A DNA stretch of 64,000 nucleotides from Bolinopsis microptera. Its lineage: Eukaryota > Ctenophora > Tentaculata > Lobata > Bolinopsidae. A model generated the notes under the pieces. That model was not told the DNA's origin. It was given only the letters and a program-made list of their open reading frames with translations, and made no database searches. Position 1 is the stretch's first letter, and the number at the start of each line of letters is the position of its first letter. Positions 11,601 to 23,021 of this stretch are shown here, piece after piece. Made by a program: the position numbers and the translations under genes. Location: NCBI RefSeq assembly GCF_026151205.1, contig NC_087076.1, forward strand, positions 21,198,828-21,262,827, read 5' to 3'.

Positions 11601-14600
11601 AGAGTCGAAGTAGAGCTGGACTAATCCTGCATAATCTATTATAGAAGAGTAGAAGCGCACTTTCACCGCTTCGCCACTCCTCAGCCCACTATTAGTTTTA
11701 ATTTCTAAAGGTGTCGACTCAAGATCCCACTCTATTTGCACCTCACGTTCGACTGGTAACCAACCTGTTAATTGTATGTTTAATTCATGACTACTGATCA
11801 GCAACGATTAATGAATATCATGAATTTAAAGAAGAGGTGTTCTAGCAAAATTGTAAAGGAAATGTATGAATGTCGCCCATAGTTTATTCTCAGAATTTAA
11901 GGACCCGACCATACTATGACTGTTGTCACCATGACTGTTGTCACCCGAGCGTGCTAAATCACTCTACAGTCAACCTTCGAGATTGTTCTAAAAGGGCCCC
12001 CGATGGTTGTAACCAACTTAAATCGATGTATTTTCGAAAGCTGATTCCGAATCACCCCCATGACATAGGGTTAAAATGCTCTCCTGACGAGATATTGGCG
12101 AAAAACTGTATCGATCACGTGATATGACCGTATAAGGAAGTTAGTCTAATTTCTCGTTAGGGTTAGGGTTTCAGCATATGTTTTTGTTAAGGATTGGGTT
12201 AGGGTTAGGGTAGGGATCAGATTAGAGGGTTAGGGTACCGAAAACTCGTTCAGAACCAGCTAAAGAATGGGTTAAAAAAGTCACGTGACACTCGAGTGTA
12301 GAGTGATTAATCATCATCCGTTGTCACCATGACTGTTGTCATGGTGCGGTCAGATGTAATGACCATATGTACGTAGTGTGTTTATAGGGCGTGCCAAGGA
12401 TACGTCAAAAGTCGAACCTAGCTGATAATCCGTGCCTGAAGTGACTGCAGGCACAGTCTATTGATTCAGTACTCGTGCCAACTGTTATGGATAACGTGAC
12501 GTCACGATTACCTAATAAGGTCAATATTTTGCGTGATATGGACATTTGCAGTGCAGAGTGCAAAGATAGTACTATAGTACAGAAACATCCGTCTAAAAAA
12601 TCAATCTACTGACAGAATTAGAAAAAGCTTCCAAAGGATTTATGACGTTTTTAGGTTCAATTTTAAGTTTCATTCGGGTGGCCAACTTTTCCTAAATTGT
12701 CGACGTGTCTTAAGGCCACTTTTTGCCACTTTTACCACTTTTTACCTCCTTTCTTGTTTGTCAAATATCTTCAGCTGTGAACATCGTAGAAGGATACGAA
12801 TTAATAGAGGGTTATTATCATATCGACGAGAAAAACTTTTGTAAGACAAATGTTCATGTCAGACAATTAGATAATTGGATAGTTACTAATTACCAAAATT
12901 CATAAACATTTTTATTGGCTCAAAATGATCGGAATTTCTTGAAACACACAGGTAGTTTTTGAAAAAACTTTCGAAAATTTAAAATTTTTTTCCGCCAAAA
13001 GTTTTTTCGAATAGAAGTTCTAATGAAAGCATCAAACCATGGTTTGGTGGCCGAACTGCATCCGACCGAATTGGTCCCCACTGGGAACCGAATTGGTCCC
13101 CACTGGGAATCGAACCCCAGTCGTCCGTGTGGGAAGTAAATGTATTAAAACCACTAAACCACCAGGCCGACGTGACAGCACTCACTTTTTACTATTTTCA
13201 TTCCAATTATCATAGTATGTTTAGAGATCGAGCCTAAAATCTTGACAAATAGCACAGTGTGTTAAGAGGCCGTGCCTGTACTCGTGACAACAGTCATAGT
13301 ATGGCTCTTACTTCCTTTTCCCATAGGTAGTATACAAATTTGCGAAATTTGTGACTAAAATTATGGTATTACCAAAATGTTTGTAACCAAATTTATTGTG
13401 AACCAAATTTATTGATCTTAAGGTATACTTTTATGCGATACATCGCATAAATATCATTATGGTAAACTTTTAATCAGTATATTATGTAATCATTTGATTT
13501 AACCTGTTATCCGGTTTGCAGGAACCATGTAATTCAAATTTTTCCCGCTAACTTCATTTCCCGATTACTTCGCTGCCTGTTAGGTGCCTTGCCGTCGCTC
13601 GATAGGCAGCAGTATTTATGCGACCAGATCTGTAAAAAATTTTCTTACAACGACATATTATGCTATCTTTTATAATCCAATATTTTAGATCTTTACACCT
13701 TGTTGTATTTGCGGAGGATCAAAGCATACAGACTGTTACTGGTTACAATGCTAAAAAACAGCAAACTTTTTTCCCTAGAGCGTTAATTGTATTGACGGAG
13801 GTCACTAGTATCAAGATCTTAGTTTTAAGTTATATTTAAACAAAACACTTATTTAACAATAGATGTATCTCCAATCAGATATAGATAATGTAACTACACA
13901 AGCCACAGCACTTAAGTCTATGATATGTAGGCTGAGACATCTAGAAAATGCCGTTTTGAGTATAAGTTGTTAACTCAGAGTCAGACCCCTGTTTGTTTCA
14001 GCTGTTAGATTTAGCATGAAGCAAAGAGAGGAGTGAATTTCCGAGAATTAAACAATTTGAACTTATTGTAGTGACACCAGATGGATATTTAATGTTATCA
14101 TTTAGGTCTTGATTCTTTTCTGTTTGATCCCTGTCACCCTGTGGTCAATTCAAAGATAATACTTTCAACACTCGCACTTCTACTGGATAAACTTCACCTC
14201 ATTGGACACACTATCTACTTATCTACAGCTCTTATCCCGACGTACACAAGTATCAGCCCGAAAGCAGCTCAAAAGGATTTCTACTGAGTTTGATTAATGT
14301 AGTAAACTTAAATTCGTTACAATTTGCAGGCCGTGAATTGATGGGGAAAACGAGCGACCGATTTCATTCCCGGTATCATTTTGTATAAATTTGAGAAAAA
14401 AAAGGAGATCCGGTCGATGGTCCAATCTACCCAATTTTTGGTTTTGGTGAAACATATTTAATACTATACTATCTCATTTCACCGGGTACAATTGTGGTAT
14501 ATTTCTATTTTCTATAACGATAAATTATTGATATGTTTTTGATCAATGATAAGTAAAATAGCAGCTCATGCATGCACATGTCACGTACCTAGCTTACCAC

Positions 14601-14664
14601 AGAGAGATAGCGAGATGATTTGTAGGAATATTAACTTCGTTTGAAGATTCCGCATGTCTGCCAT
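8652..14664 (-). CDS. Secreted modular protein, left paralog (signal peptide, beta-rich module, 4 GCC2/GCC3-like modules, sushi-like module)
   Basis: Seven exons on the minus strand: 14664-14598, 11764-11333, 10537-10442, 10280-10137, 9803-9708, 9278-9183 and 8926-8652, totalling 402 codons with stop. All junctions are GT-AG and phase 1, so each internal exon is a symmetric 1-1 module. Exon 1 encodes MADMRNL and a hydrophobic signal peptide (LIFLQIISLSLC). Exon 2 is a 144-residue module with a VWRITLTRTAGVRLVIHCN motif; I recognise no family. Exons 3, 5 and 6 are 32-residue repeats with a C-x-EGTYRNDAMT-x-CETCDAG pattern, like ephrin-receptor/GCC2_GCC3 modules; exon 4 is a longer relative. 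The last exon has four Cys in a sushi-like pattern and runs into a short tail. A donor at 8731 (phase 1) could instead splice onward. The combination recalls SVEP1-like matrix proteins; the role is unknown. Confidence 0.8.
12156..12236 (+). repeat. Degenerate interstitial TTAGGG repeats
   Basis: Two clusters of TTAGGG-type units (12156-12169 and about 12197-12236) are separated by unrelated bases. Confidence 0.8.
12975..13190 (-). mobile_element. tRNA-derived SINE
   Basis: On the minus strand an A box TGGTTTAGTGG (13161-13151) and a perfect B box GGTTCGATTCC (13116-13106) lie 45 bases apart, the spacing of a tRNA-type internal Pol III promoter. The acceptor and T stems do not pair properly, so this is not a working tRNA. 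A duplicated GGTCCCCACTGGGAA stretch and an AT-rich tail follow downstream. Confidence 0.78.
13305..14229. other. No supported gene
   Basis: AT-rich intron sequence of the left secreted-protein gene. I see no domain, exon with conserved match in the other arm, or RNA gene. Confidence 0.5.
14230..14450. mobile_element. Half copy of the long-TIR MITE
   Basis: It matches the right half of 3992-4500, including the ACGAGCGACCGATTTCATTC stretch, and ends near the GGTTTTGG terminus. The inverted counterpart is 24514-24710 in the right arm. Confidence 0.75.
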
Positions 14665-15256
14665 TCTACATTGTTAGAAAGATCGATGTTTAACTTTAAA
14701 CTAATTAACTCGCCAGAGTGCTATCACGTGAATTAAATGAATTTGTGGATTTGCAGCCGAACGAAACGGTTTTATAAACCCTAATCCTATCCACTTCCAG
14801 TAGGCATGACCCCGAAGCTGATCACTATAACCGTAATTCGTGTTTTACAAGCCTGTCGTGTGACGGGTGACCAAAACAATTTTTGCCGATTACTTCTTGG
14901 GCAAGCGTTTCAACCCTATACATTTATAGCAGCCCTATATATTTAAAGCAGGTAATTCGGAATCAGCGTCCAAAATACATCGAACGAAGCTTATACTATT
15001 GACATTTATATTTGTTTGGAGAGGCGAATCATACACAGTTTATTGACATTTTACATACTTTCATGGCCGGGCTCTTTCCTAAACGTTTCAAATATCATCG
15101 GCGAGTGATAACTAGCAGAAAGCCCATGCTCTACACCATTCTGCCCTCCTCTAAAGACTAAATAATCGGGTCTACAATCACCATCTTGCGATTAATTTTG
15201 CGATTAAATAATTTTAATCTTATACCTTTCTAGATGCAAACATCATATTTATGATA

Positions 15257-16177
15257 CTAGAAAACCCGTGGTCACAGGGAGGAAGCTAATAGTATTTTTT
15301 GTCAGTAAGTTTAAATCGAATCAAAAAATATCCTACTCAACCGAAGATACAGCCGATTAAAATGTTGCTCGCACTAAACACAACGTAATATCAACAAAAC
15401 CGATAAAAATGCCGTTTTAACAATCTTTGCACGTGCACGTGCGTGTAGCAACCCTCGTTACCCTGGTTACTATGCAACCTTTTGCTTTTTACCTAATTTG
15501 CACGTGGGTGGTCGTACAGACATTGTACAAACAAAGATAATTCTCTGAATTATTATATGACTAGAAAACCCGTGGTCACAGGGAGGAAGCTAATAGTATT
15601 CTTTGTTGGTAAGTTTAAATGGCGTCAAAAAATATTCTACACATGAACCGAAGATACAGCCAATTAAAATGTTGCTCGTACTAAACACAGCGTAATATCA
15701 ACAAAACTGATCAAAATGACTTTAAAACAATCATTGCACGTGCACGTGCGTGTAATAATCCTAGTTACCATGGTATTGGTAACTACGCAACTTCCTATTT
15801 CTCGTCTGATTTGCACATGGGCGGTCGTACAAACGGCAAACAAAGATAATTCTCTGAATTATAAGTAAGACTAGAAAACCCGTGGTCACTGGGAGGAAGC
15901 CAATAGTATTTTTTGTTGGTAAGTTTAAATTGCGTCAAAAAATATACTACACGACTGAAGATACAGCCAATTAAAATGTTGCTCGTACTAAACACAGCGT
16001 AATATCAACAAAACCGATCAAAATGACGTTAAAACAATCATTGCACGTGCACGTGCGTGTAATAACCCTCGTTACTATGGTTACTATTTAACTTCCTATT
16101 TCTCGCCTAATTTGCACGTGGGCGGTGAGCGGTCGTACAGTGTACATACAGAATAATTCTCTGAATTATAGTAGAGA
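15257..16177 (-). mobile_element. Tandem array of three non-autonomous Helitrons
   Basis: Units are 15257-15560, 15561-15870 and 15871-16177. Read on the minus strand, the array starts TCTCTACTATAATTCAGAG, preceded by host A, and ends ACCACGGGTTTTCTAG, followed by host T. These are the 5'-TC, 3'-CTRR and A/T target hallmarks of Helitrons. Both internal junctions read CTAG directly joined to TC. Each unit carries a GCACGTGCACGTGCGTG block near its middle. No Rep/helicase is encoded. Related copies lie at 22702-23021 and 29369-29891. Confidence 0.88.
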
Positions 16178-16244
16178 TATAGAGGCAACAAAAAGTTGCA
16201 TTCAAAAGAAAAAACGGTTCGGCTCTATCACAAATTTCATCTTG

Positions 16245-16657
16245 CATCTTAGGGCATTAGGGGGGCGCCAAAATCATTGATGTTAAGTACGCCGAAAAAC
16301 CGGTCTAAATTCTAAGAGTAAGACATACGTGAAATACGGCATATTTTGCAGCTTTAGAAAAAAAGTTTGATGTTAAATTTTGTCCGAATACGCTCGTATG
16401 CCGTACGTTTATAAAATAAGCTATGTACTTAACATCCTTGGCCAAATTGTCGTTTGAATGTGGGATAATTTTGAAAAACTTAACTGAAGTACTAGCAAAA
16501 CTGCGCGTTTTGCTCTAGAAACACACTTTTTAGAGATTTTTACAGGCGTATCCTCTAAAATCACCTGATTTGTTCAATTTTAGGGAGGGGCGCCAAAAGG
16601 GAGAAGGCATCAACAGGGGGCGCTTTTTCGGCGCCAACAGGCAACGTTACACCACTG
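16245..16657. mobile_element. hAT-like element fragment
   Basis: It shares the interior and the right end (ends CCACTG at 16657) with the complete element at 5398-5706. It has about 150 extra bases and a lost left terminus. Confidence 0.75.
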
Positions 16658-17129
16658 ATTCAAGTGCGACCTATTCCTGTAATTTAGTATATTGTGTCAT
16701 GTTAAGTAAGGACAAATAAGACCGTCATGACTTTGCAACGTGGCTATGGATGGTATTCAATGTGATCTTTTGCATTTTGCAGCGAGGTAGTGCAGTTGGG
16801 AAAAAGAGAAAACACATTATATTACAAATGTTTTGAATTGGCTTGCATAAAAATTGAAGACTGACAGTTCATAAAAACCATACTCAATGCCAAATTCCAA
16901 TGAGTGGTAAAGCTTCTAGAATTTTCTATTACAAAACAGAGCGACCAGACGACCTGTGGGCCTTATGGCTTTATGGCATCATCCTGCTCGCTGCGTCTTT
17001 GGTGTTCGTTACCAAAATCAGTTGTTATCGATTTTACCCGAGAGAAAACGTCCGCGGTAAATTTAGATTTCCAGAGAGCGGGAGTTAAAACCAAACGTCA
17101 GGCACAACTCTAACTCTCTAAGAGAACTC

Positions 17130-17960
17130 TGGCCGGGCATTGGGAGAGGGACAAATCTTAATATGCTAAACTAATGGTAAGCACCCATCAAACTAGGATA
17201 AACTATATGGTCATCCACATGGGATTCCTTGTCCAAACGTTGACCGTTTAGAGCTGATTTGCATTGCCAACTTGGGATTTTTTCCGAAAGTGGTTGGTTT
17301 CGGGTCAAGGCATTGGGAGAGCAAAGAGGGACATATCTTAATATGCTAAACTAATGGTAAGCACCCATTAAAATAGCTAAATAGGATAAACTATGCTCAT
17401 CCACATATGATTCCTTGTCTAAACGTTGACCGTTTAGAACTGATTTACATTGCCAACTTGGAGGGTCTATGACAATAGTGAAACGACATTGGGGGTCACG
17501 ACGCGTGATACAAGGCATTGGGAGAGCAGAGAGGGACAAATCTTAATATGCTAAACTAATGGTAAGCACCCATTAAAATAGAATAAACTATGCTCATCCA
17601 CATCACAGGCGGAGCAAAGTGCAAAGAAACTGCCACAAACTGCTACAAAAGTACAAACTGCTACAAACTGGCACTAACTGGCACAAACTGCTACTAACGG
17701 CGCGCGAATGCGTGGGCGCGATTGCAGCAGTTTATAGTAGCAGTTTGTGGCAGTTAGTGCCAGTTTGTAGCCTAGTTAGTAGCAGTTTGTAGCAGTTTGT
17801 GGCAGTTTGTTTGCACTTTGCTCCTCCTGTTGTGACATGGGACTCCTTGTCTAACGGACGGTTAACTTTAAGAGCTGCTTTACTAAGAAACTTGGTACCT
17901 TGAATTGTTGAAGTTGTGGAATTGCTGGCCCAGTCTACAAAAAAATACATGATGTGAACC
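17130..17960. repeat. Tandem repeat of about 170-205 bp, three copies plus a remnant
   Basis: Units begin GGCATTGGGAGAG at about 17134, 17308 and 17513 and share AATATGCTAAACTAATGGTA. The third is interrupted by the foldback element at 17604-17834. A diverged copy lies at 18835-19130. A short ORF over 16900-17113 has no recognisable domain. Confidence 0.75.
17604..17834. mobile_element. 231-bp foldback element with ACAT target duplication
   Basis: The ends are inverted copies containing GAGCAAAGTGCAAA, and the arms are built from short ACAAACTGCTAC-type subrepeats. ACAT flanks both sides (17600-17603 and 17835-17838). A related repeat unit at about 17215 preserves an uninterrupted CCACATGGGA site. 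Confidence 0.85.
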
Positions 17961-18074
17961 GCGACGAATCGTGTTCGCAAGATCACTTCGAAATAAGTGA
18001 CGTGAACCGACCCGACGAATCACATAATGATCCATAAGAAGGATAGGATGTGACCTGAACTTGGAAATAAGTCA

Positions 18075-18205
18075 GGATATTTTGTCGCAGTAGAGTACGC
18101 TACCTGGATCGTAGTGCGACACGTACCCTAGTGCGACAGAGGGTGTTTTTGTCGGACTTCGCACTAGAGTACGTGTCGCACTAGAGTACGTGTCGCACTA
18201 CAGTA
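18075..18205. repeat. Cluster of short direct and inverted GTGCGACACGTAC-type repeats
   Basis: Several copies of GTCGCACTA-GAGTACGT and its complement occur within 130 bp. Confidence 0.7.
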
Positions 18206-18366
18206 CGATTACCGTCCAGTTATGAGGGTTATTTTTTATTGTTGATTGGGACTGGCCAAAAAGTGCTAACCAATGTTAACGGAATAAAAATTTAATGCAC
18301 AATAATTATGTGAGTTGTGAAATTTCTGAAATCCTAGTCCTACTCCTACACACCTAATATTATGTA

Positions 18367-18415
18367 TTCATTATCTTTTCTTAATCTTATTATAATTGTA
18401 AGAAAAGATAATGAA
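18367..18415. repeat. Perfect 17-bp hairpin
   Basis: TTCATTATCTTTTCTTA (18367-18383) pairs perfectly with 18399-18415 around a 15-base loop. Confidence 0.85.
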
Positions 18416-18599
18416 AAAATGATAATATACCTACAATTCTACGTGCTTATTGTCACAAAATCTTAATTTCTCTTTTAAAGTAAAAGAAAATAATCTGAGC
18501 ATTAAGATTCTATAAATGAGCCAGTTAGTGAAGACAGGAAAGGTGTGCAATGGGAGAGCCAAGCTTGCAAGATTCGTCGAATTATTATATGTTATACTT

Positions 18600-18765
18600 A
18601 TAGGTACTCATTTTTTGTCATTTCCTTGTAGCCCAATGCGATTGTTTAACTTTAACTTTAAGTTTATGAAGAATTATGTAATTACAGATAGTGTCATTTC
18701 CTTGTAGCCCAATGCTAATGTTTAACTTTAAGATTTATGAAGACTTATGTAATTACAGAGAGTAG
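18600..18765. repeat. Tandem duplication of about 75 bp
   Basis: TCATTTCCTTGTAGCCCAAT and the following roughly 60 bases occur twice in direct tandem. Confidence 0.85.
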
Positions 18766-19499
18766 CAGAGAAGTTTTGCGTGTGGCTCGAAAACACAATT
18801 TTTAGACCAAAAATTAGTTTTTAGCAATTTTAAACGGGAAAAACGTCCGCGGTAAATCTAGATTTGCAGAAATCAGGAGTTAAAGCCAAAGGTGAGGCAC
18901 AACTCTAAAATAACTCCGGCCAGTTCTGGGTCCTGGCATAACATAGGTTGAGAGACGTCATAAGACAATCTTGATATGCTAAAATGAATGTAATGGTAAG
19001 TGCCAATTAAATCAGGATAAACTCTGTTTATTAACATGAGACTCCATGTTGACAGTTTAGAGCTTATGTACTAAGCAACGTAATACCGTGAATTATTGAA
19101 GTGGTGGAATTGTTGGTTGCAGCCTGCTCGACGCAGATTACTGAACTAAAACCTTGACCGGAGGATAATGATGTCCTTTAAAAAATAAAAGCTGTGCGGA
19201 GAATTGCAGGTAAATCTATAAGTTTATAAAACACATTACGCAGACACGCACAAGGATTACATTTTAATTTCCCGCGTCGAGTGCGAAGAACGAGGGATTG
19301 TTATGAAAATAACGCTGACTTGCTTTAGCACGAGGGGTTATTTTAACATAACTTTAAGCGTGCAGGCGTTTTGTGTTATAAACTCTTCCGGGATGTTGCT
19401 AAGTGCTAGGGCTAATTCGTTTTAATATTTACTTTAAATTCTAGCTAAATTAAAATATGATCAGTATGGATTAAGAAATGGAATTGGGACGTATATCAT

Positions 19500-19912
19500 T
19501 ATCACAGTGTTGGCAAGCATGATCACCGTCGCCCTTATAGTTATACTCACTATACTATTTACCCCTATACTATTATACCCCTTTTACTGTTTTCAGGCAT
19601 TAAGACTCACCGAAAGAAGTTCAGCAGGCATATCTTAAGTTTAAAACATTCTAATCCAATTTCAAAGATGACAGGAATAAGAAATAATTATTTGGGGGTT
19701 TTTAAGAAAATTTGCGCAAAATACGCGCCAGCACTGTTATACGAAATTCGGTAAAAAACTCAAAATCGCCATATTCAGATGCCTTAAAAACCACGTTAAA
19801 ATTGAGTTAGAGATCTGAAACATTTTTCTAAACTTCAAACAAGTTTTCAAGTTTCAGGAGTATCGGGAAGTGGGTTTTCTGGAACCCCTGTTTTACAATA
19901 AATTGTCGTGAA
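19500..19912. repeat. Dispersed repeat C, copy 2
   Basis: It is a direct-orientation match to 2385-2925 but without the double-hairpin insert. Confidence 0.75.
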
Positions 19913-20496
19913 GTATATCTATAATCTATCTATATATTATAATATGTAGTCAGTAGTTGAGTATTCTAACATTACCCTATTTGATTTTGACAGCTAAAAG
20001 AGCTGGAATGTGGTCAGTATCTGGAGGTACGACCTCATCTGACTCGTTTCAACAACGACAAGAATATTATGGAGAACGTAGCAATGAACATGGACGTGAG
20101 GAGGGTGCTATCACCAGGGTCCCTTCCCGGGGTAAAAACTCGTTTCGGGAGACCCAACTGGTTCAAGGACTTTGTAGAAATTGGATAGAAGAACCCCGCG
20201 TGAGTAAATGGATAATGAATTTTGCATGGTGTAGGTCTGCTCAAACTTCTAACACTTGTACAAGTATAGAGTACTGTAAATACAGTACTGTGCTATACTA
20301 CAGGGATTTTATGTCATGAACAGGGAGTCATAATTAGTATTTAGTAATACTCAGATATGCTAGCATGAATTTGTCTTATCAGCATGCATTTGTTTTATCA
20401 GTAGCAGTTTTTGAGATGCAATTTTATGATATTGAGTTCATGAAATGAATAAATTAAAAGTTGAATTTTGGTCATTATGTTTTGGGGCAATTCGGT

Positions 20497-22707
20497 AATG
20501 TGGCCCAAAAGTGACTACCCACGCGCAACCTTTTAATAACTCACGTAATTCGTCTCCAAATTGTACCAAAATTTCAGAGATTATAGATGTGGGTCAAACT
20601 TAGATTTCCTGAAAGTTTCGTAAGCCACGCCAAATTACAGTGGGCATGGCGTGACACTCCCTCTTTTTCACTATTGTCTTCATAAAATGAGAATGCTTTA
20701 AACTAAGAACTCAACATTTTTTGCACACATTTAGCTTGATGATTTAAAACCTTTCTCAAAGTTTCTAGTTCATTGTTCAAAATTTGGGTGAGTTATGACC
20801 ATTTCAAAATCCATCGGATACGTGATCCGAGCACTTAGTCAGTGATCTTTGCACTCAATCAATCACGTCACTCAATCTGATCAAGAGTAAGGCATTAGTG
20901 TTTAATAAAACAAATATTTAATAAAACAAGTATTTATTTTTACGGCACAATCAAACAATATCAATAATACATAATGTGTGCAGAGCCGTACCGGATGTAG
21001 AATTTGAGATATAATATAGATTAGTTACCATGTATTAGGGTCATCTCGATTTTGAAGGGATAGCAAGTGCTTTTTAAGGTTCGATTTAATAATACCTGAC
21101 GAGGCTGAGAAGTCTGAATTTTTGGAAGAACCCGGGATTATTATCCCATTTTCATTAGCATCACATATTTCGAATACATAGGGGATGAGATCATTCCAAA
21201 TTTTCGTAGAGGTGTACAAAAAGTTCTGTTGGGAGATATCTAACCTCAGTAATGGGACAATCAGACAAAGTTTTTCATTTCTAGGACAGAACTTGAAAAG
21301 ATATTTAATCGACTGGGGGACATCAAATTTAAGAATTTTGAATAGTTCCATAAATGTATGGTACATGTGCAGATTTATTAATGATTGATTGAGGAGCACT
21401 ACCCAGAGGCATCACTCGGCACTAACGCCTTAAAATCTTTAATTACAATCAAATATAAATATATGCACACAATGTATAAAATATGAATAATGTATAAAAT
21501 ATGATTACGCTATTAGCAAATTTAAATAGTACTATTAAGAATTTCTAAATAACTCTTATCTCTTTACATAAATTTAGAACATCGACACAGGATCTGAAGA
21601 ATGCGCGGTGATATTTTTATCTTGTAAATGACAGTGAAATTGTGCGGTAACGATAGCATTGTAAAAAATGCTCGAAGGTAGTCATATTTCGTTATGAGGT
21701 TAAAGTTTTGTTGCTCGTTATTATCAACGTATGTTGTACCAAATTATTTAAATTTCTAAAAGTACAAAATTTGAGTTATTCCAGTCCTCGTCCTCCGGGC
21801 TAAGTGCTTGTGCAGTAAGCAAATGCTTGCTGACTGTAGAATTGAATGAAATAAGGAATTTGTCTTGTAGGCAAGTCGTGACGTATTTTATGTCCTTGTT
21901 AATAATGTTAAGTTATATAACTTAGGCCCAATGTAAGAAATGCTCTTGTCTGAATTACATAAACAGTTAAATGGTACTGCAAAGAACTCAGGTTCTCTTC
22001 TAGGTGCGTTTAACTTTAAGTTTGAAACAGTGAACATTCTTATATAAATATTTGGTGGTGCAGTGTTAGAATAAACTTTGTGCATTAAGCATAATATACA
22101 TTTAGCTATCACGTTCGGTAAAGCTAGTACTTCTAGTTTATTGAACATTTCCTTTGTGTGTGAAGGTGTACTGTTCAGATCTTTGTCATAAAAATAGCGG
22201 TGGTATTGGTTATCTGCAGCGCGAATGCCCTTTTTCTGGGTCGAGAAAACGGAGTTTAGCGATCTTGTTCCCCAAACTGTGCAGCAGCTTAGTAACTAGT
22301 ACAAGCTGTTGTATATCAACTTGAGTGCTTTGTTAGGTACTGAGCCTTTGAGTTTGTAGAGAATGCCCGCATTTCTAGATACTTTAGTGGCTAAATGTCT
22401 AATGATCACGGCAAGAAACTTTTCGTGATCACTTTGCTTTAATCGTTCACCTCCCATGTAGATTTCTATATCCTTTCTTCAGGTAGAAAAACAATCGTTG
22501 TTCCGCAGTAAAGGGAGGATAGTTAACCATTTTGATGATTCAATGGATGGTTCATTCCTTTTTATTGATTGTAAGGAACGAACCTGTGACTAGCAGACCT
22601 AACAAGCCCTGACATGGGGACACCACCATTAATTCGTGTTATAGCGTTTTAGGTGCTGTCAGCTGTATAGGCCGGCCCATAAGTAGGCTGCAACCAATCA
22701 AGCGGTG
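20497..22707. mobile_element. Disrupted mariner-like element, copy 2
   Basis: 20497-20900 matches the long inverted terminal repeat at 38138-38500. 22470-22707 matches the transposase 5' region at 39168-39392. LINE debris occupies the middle, and a Helitron fragment cuts the far end. Confidence 0.8.
20930..22465 (-). pseudogene. LINE (CR1/L2/jockey-like) reverse transcriptase 3' fragments
   Basis: On the minus strand 22450-21888 translates to a reverse-transcriptase thumb-like region (GILYKLKGSVPN, then TQKKGIRA and EMFNKLEVLALPN) with an in-frame stop after IYNSLY, ending near ISYIGPKLYN. A second C-terminal fragment (21399-21025) has FLYTSTKIWNDLIP, the usual C-terminal motif of such proteins. 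They appear to be remnants of two related copies. No catalytic YxDD region is left. Confidence 0.75.
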
Positions 22708-23021
22708 CAATTTTTCTATTCAGAGAATTGTCTTTGTACAATGTTTGTACGACCGCCCACGTGCAAATTAGGTAAAAAGCAAAAGGTTGCAAAGTAACCA
22801 TGGTAACGAGGGTCGGAGGGTTATTACACACACGTGCACGCGCGAAGATTGGCGAACGGCATTTATATCGGTTTTGTTGATATTACGTTGTGTTTAGTGC
22901 GACCAACATTTTAATCAGCTGTATCTTCGGTGGGGATGAATACTTTTTGACACGATTAAAACTGACTGCCAAAGAATACTATTAGCTTATTAGGTCCTTC
23001 CTGTGACCACGGGTTTTCTAG
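22702..23021 (+). mobile_element. Single Helitron copy, degraded 5' end
   Basis: Same family as 15257-16177 in the opposite orientation. It ends GGGTTTTCTAG at 23021 followed by T. The 5' end is eroded where it adjoins the mariner relic. Confidence 0.8.

Larger units (their letters stand above)
11909..13304. mobile_element. DNA-transposon-like block with 21-bp inverted ends
   Basis: CCATACTATGACTGTTGTCA at 11909 recurs inverted at 13304, a 21-bp perfect match. The right duplication arm (about 25245) has only a short related stretch, so the block sits in the intron between the signal-peptide exon and exon 2 of the left gene as an insertion. It carries telomere-like repeats and a SINE. No transposase or clear target duplication is visible. 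Confidence 0.6.
4505..15010. repeat. Left arm of large imperfect inverted duplication
   Basis: Blocks of this arm match, in inverse order and orientation, blocks of 23920-28445. Examples are 4505-5310 with 27600-28445, 5737-6043 with 27370-27600, 7396-8540 with 26400-27370, 8640-8990 with 26040-26290, 11040-11920 with 25235-25990, and 14230-15010 with 23920-24720. The left arm is longer because of inserted elements (hAT, ORF1 retroposon, a TIR element) and because it holds four exons missing on the right. Confidence 0.85.

Noticed and set aside
13106-13161. Functional tRNA gene
   Set aside because: A and B boxes are perfect, but acceptor and T stems do not pair and the anticodon arm is not regular; a SINE fits better.
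15257-16177. CRISPR-like or satellite array
   Set aside because: Units of about 307 bp have Helitron termini and TC/CTAG junctions, and this is a eukaryotic window.
19957-20319. 120-codon frame next to repeat C copy 2
   Set aside because: No recognisable motif, and an opposite-strand frame of similar quality exists.
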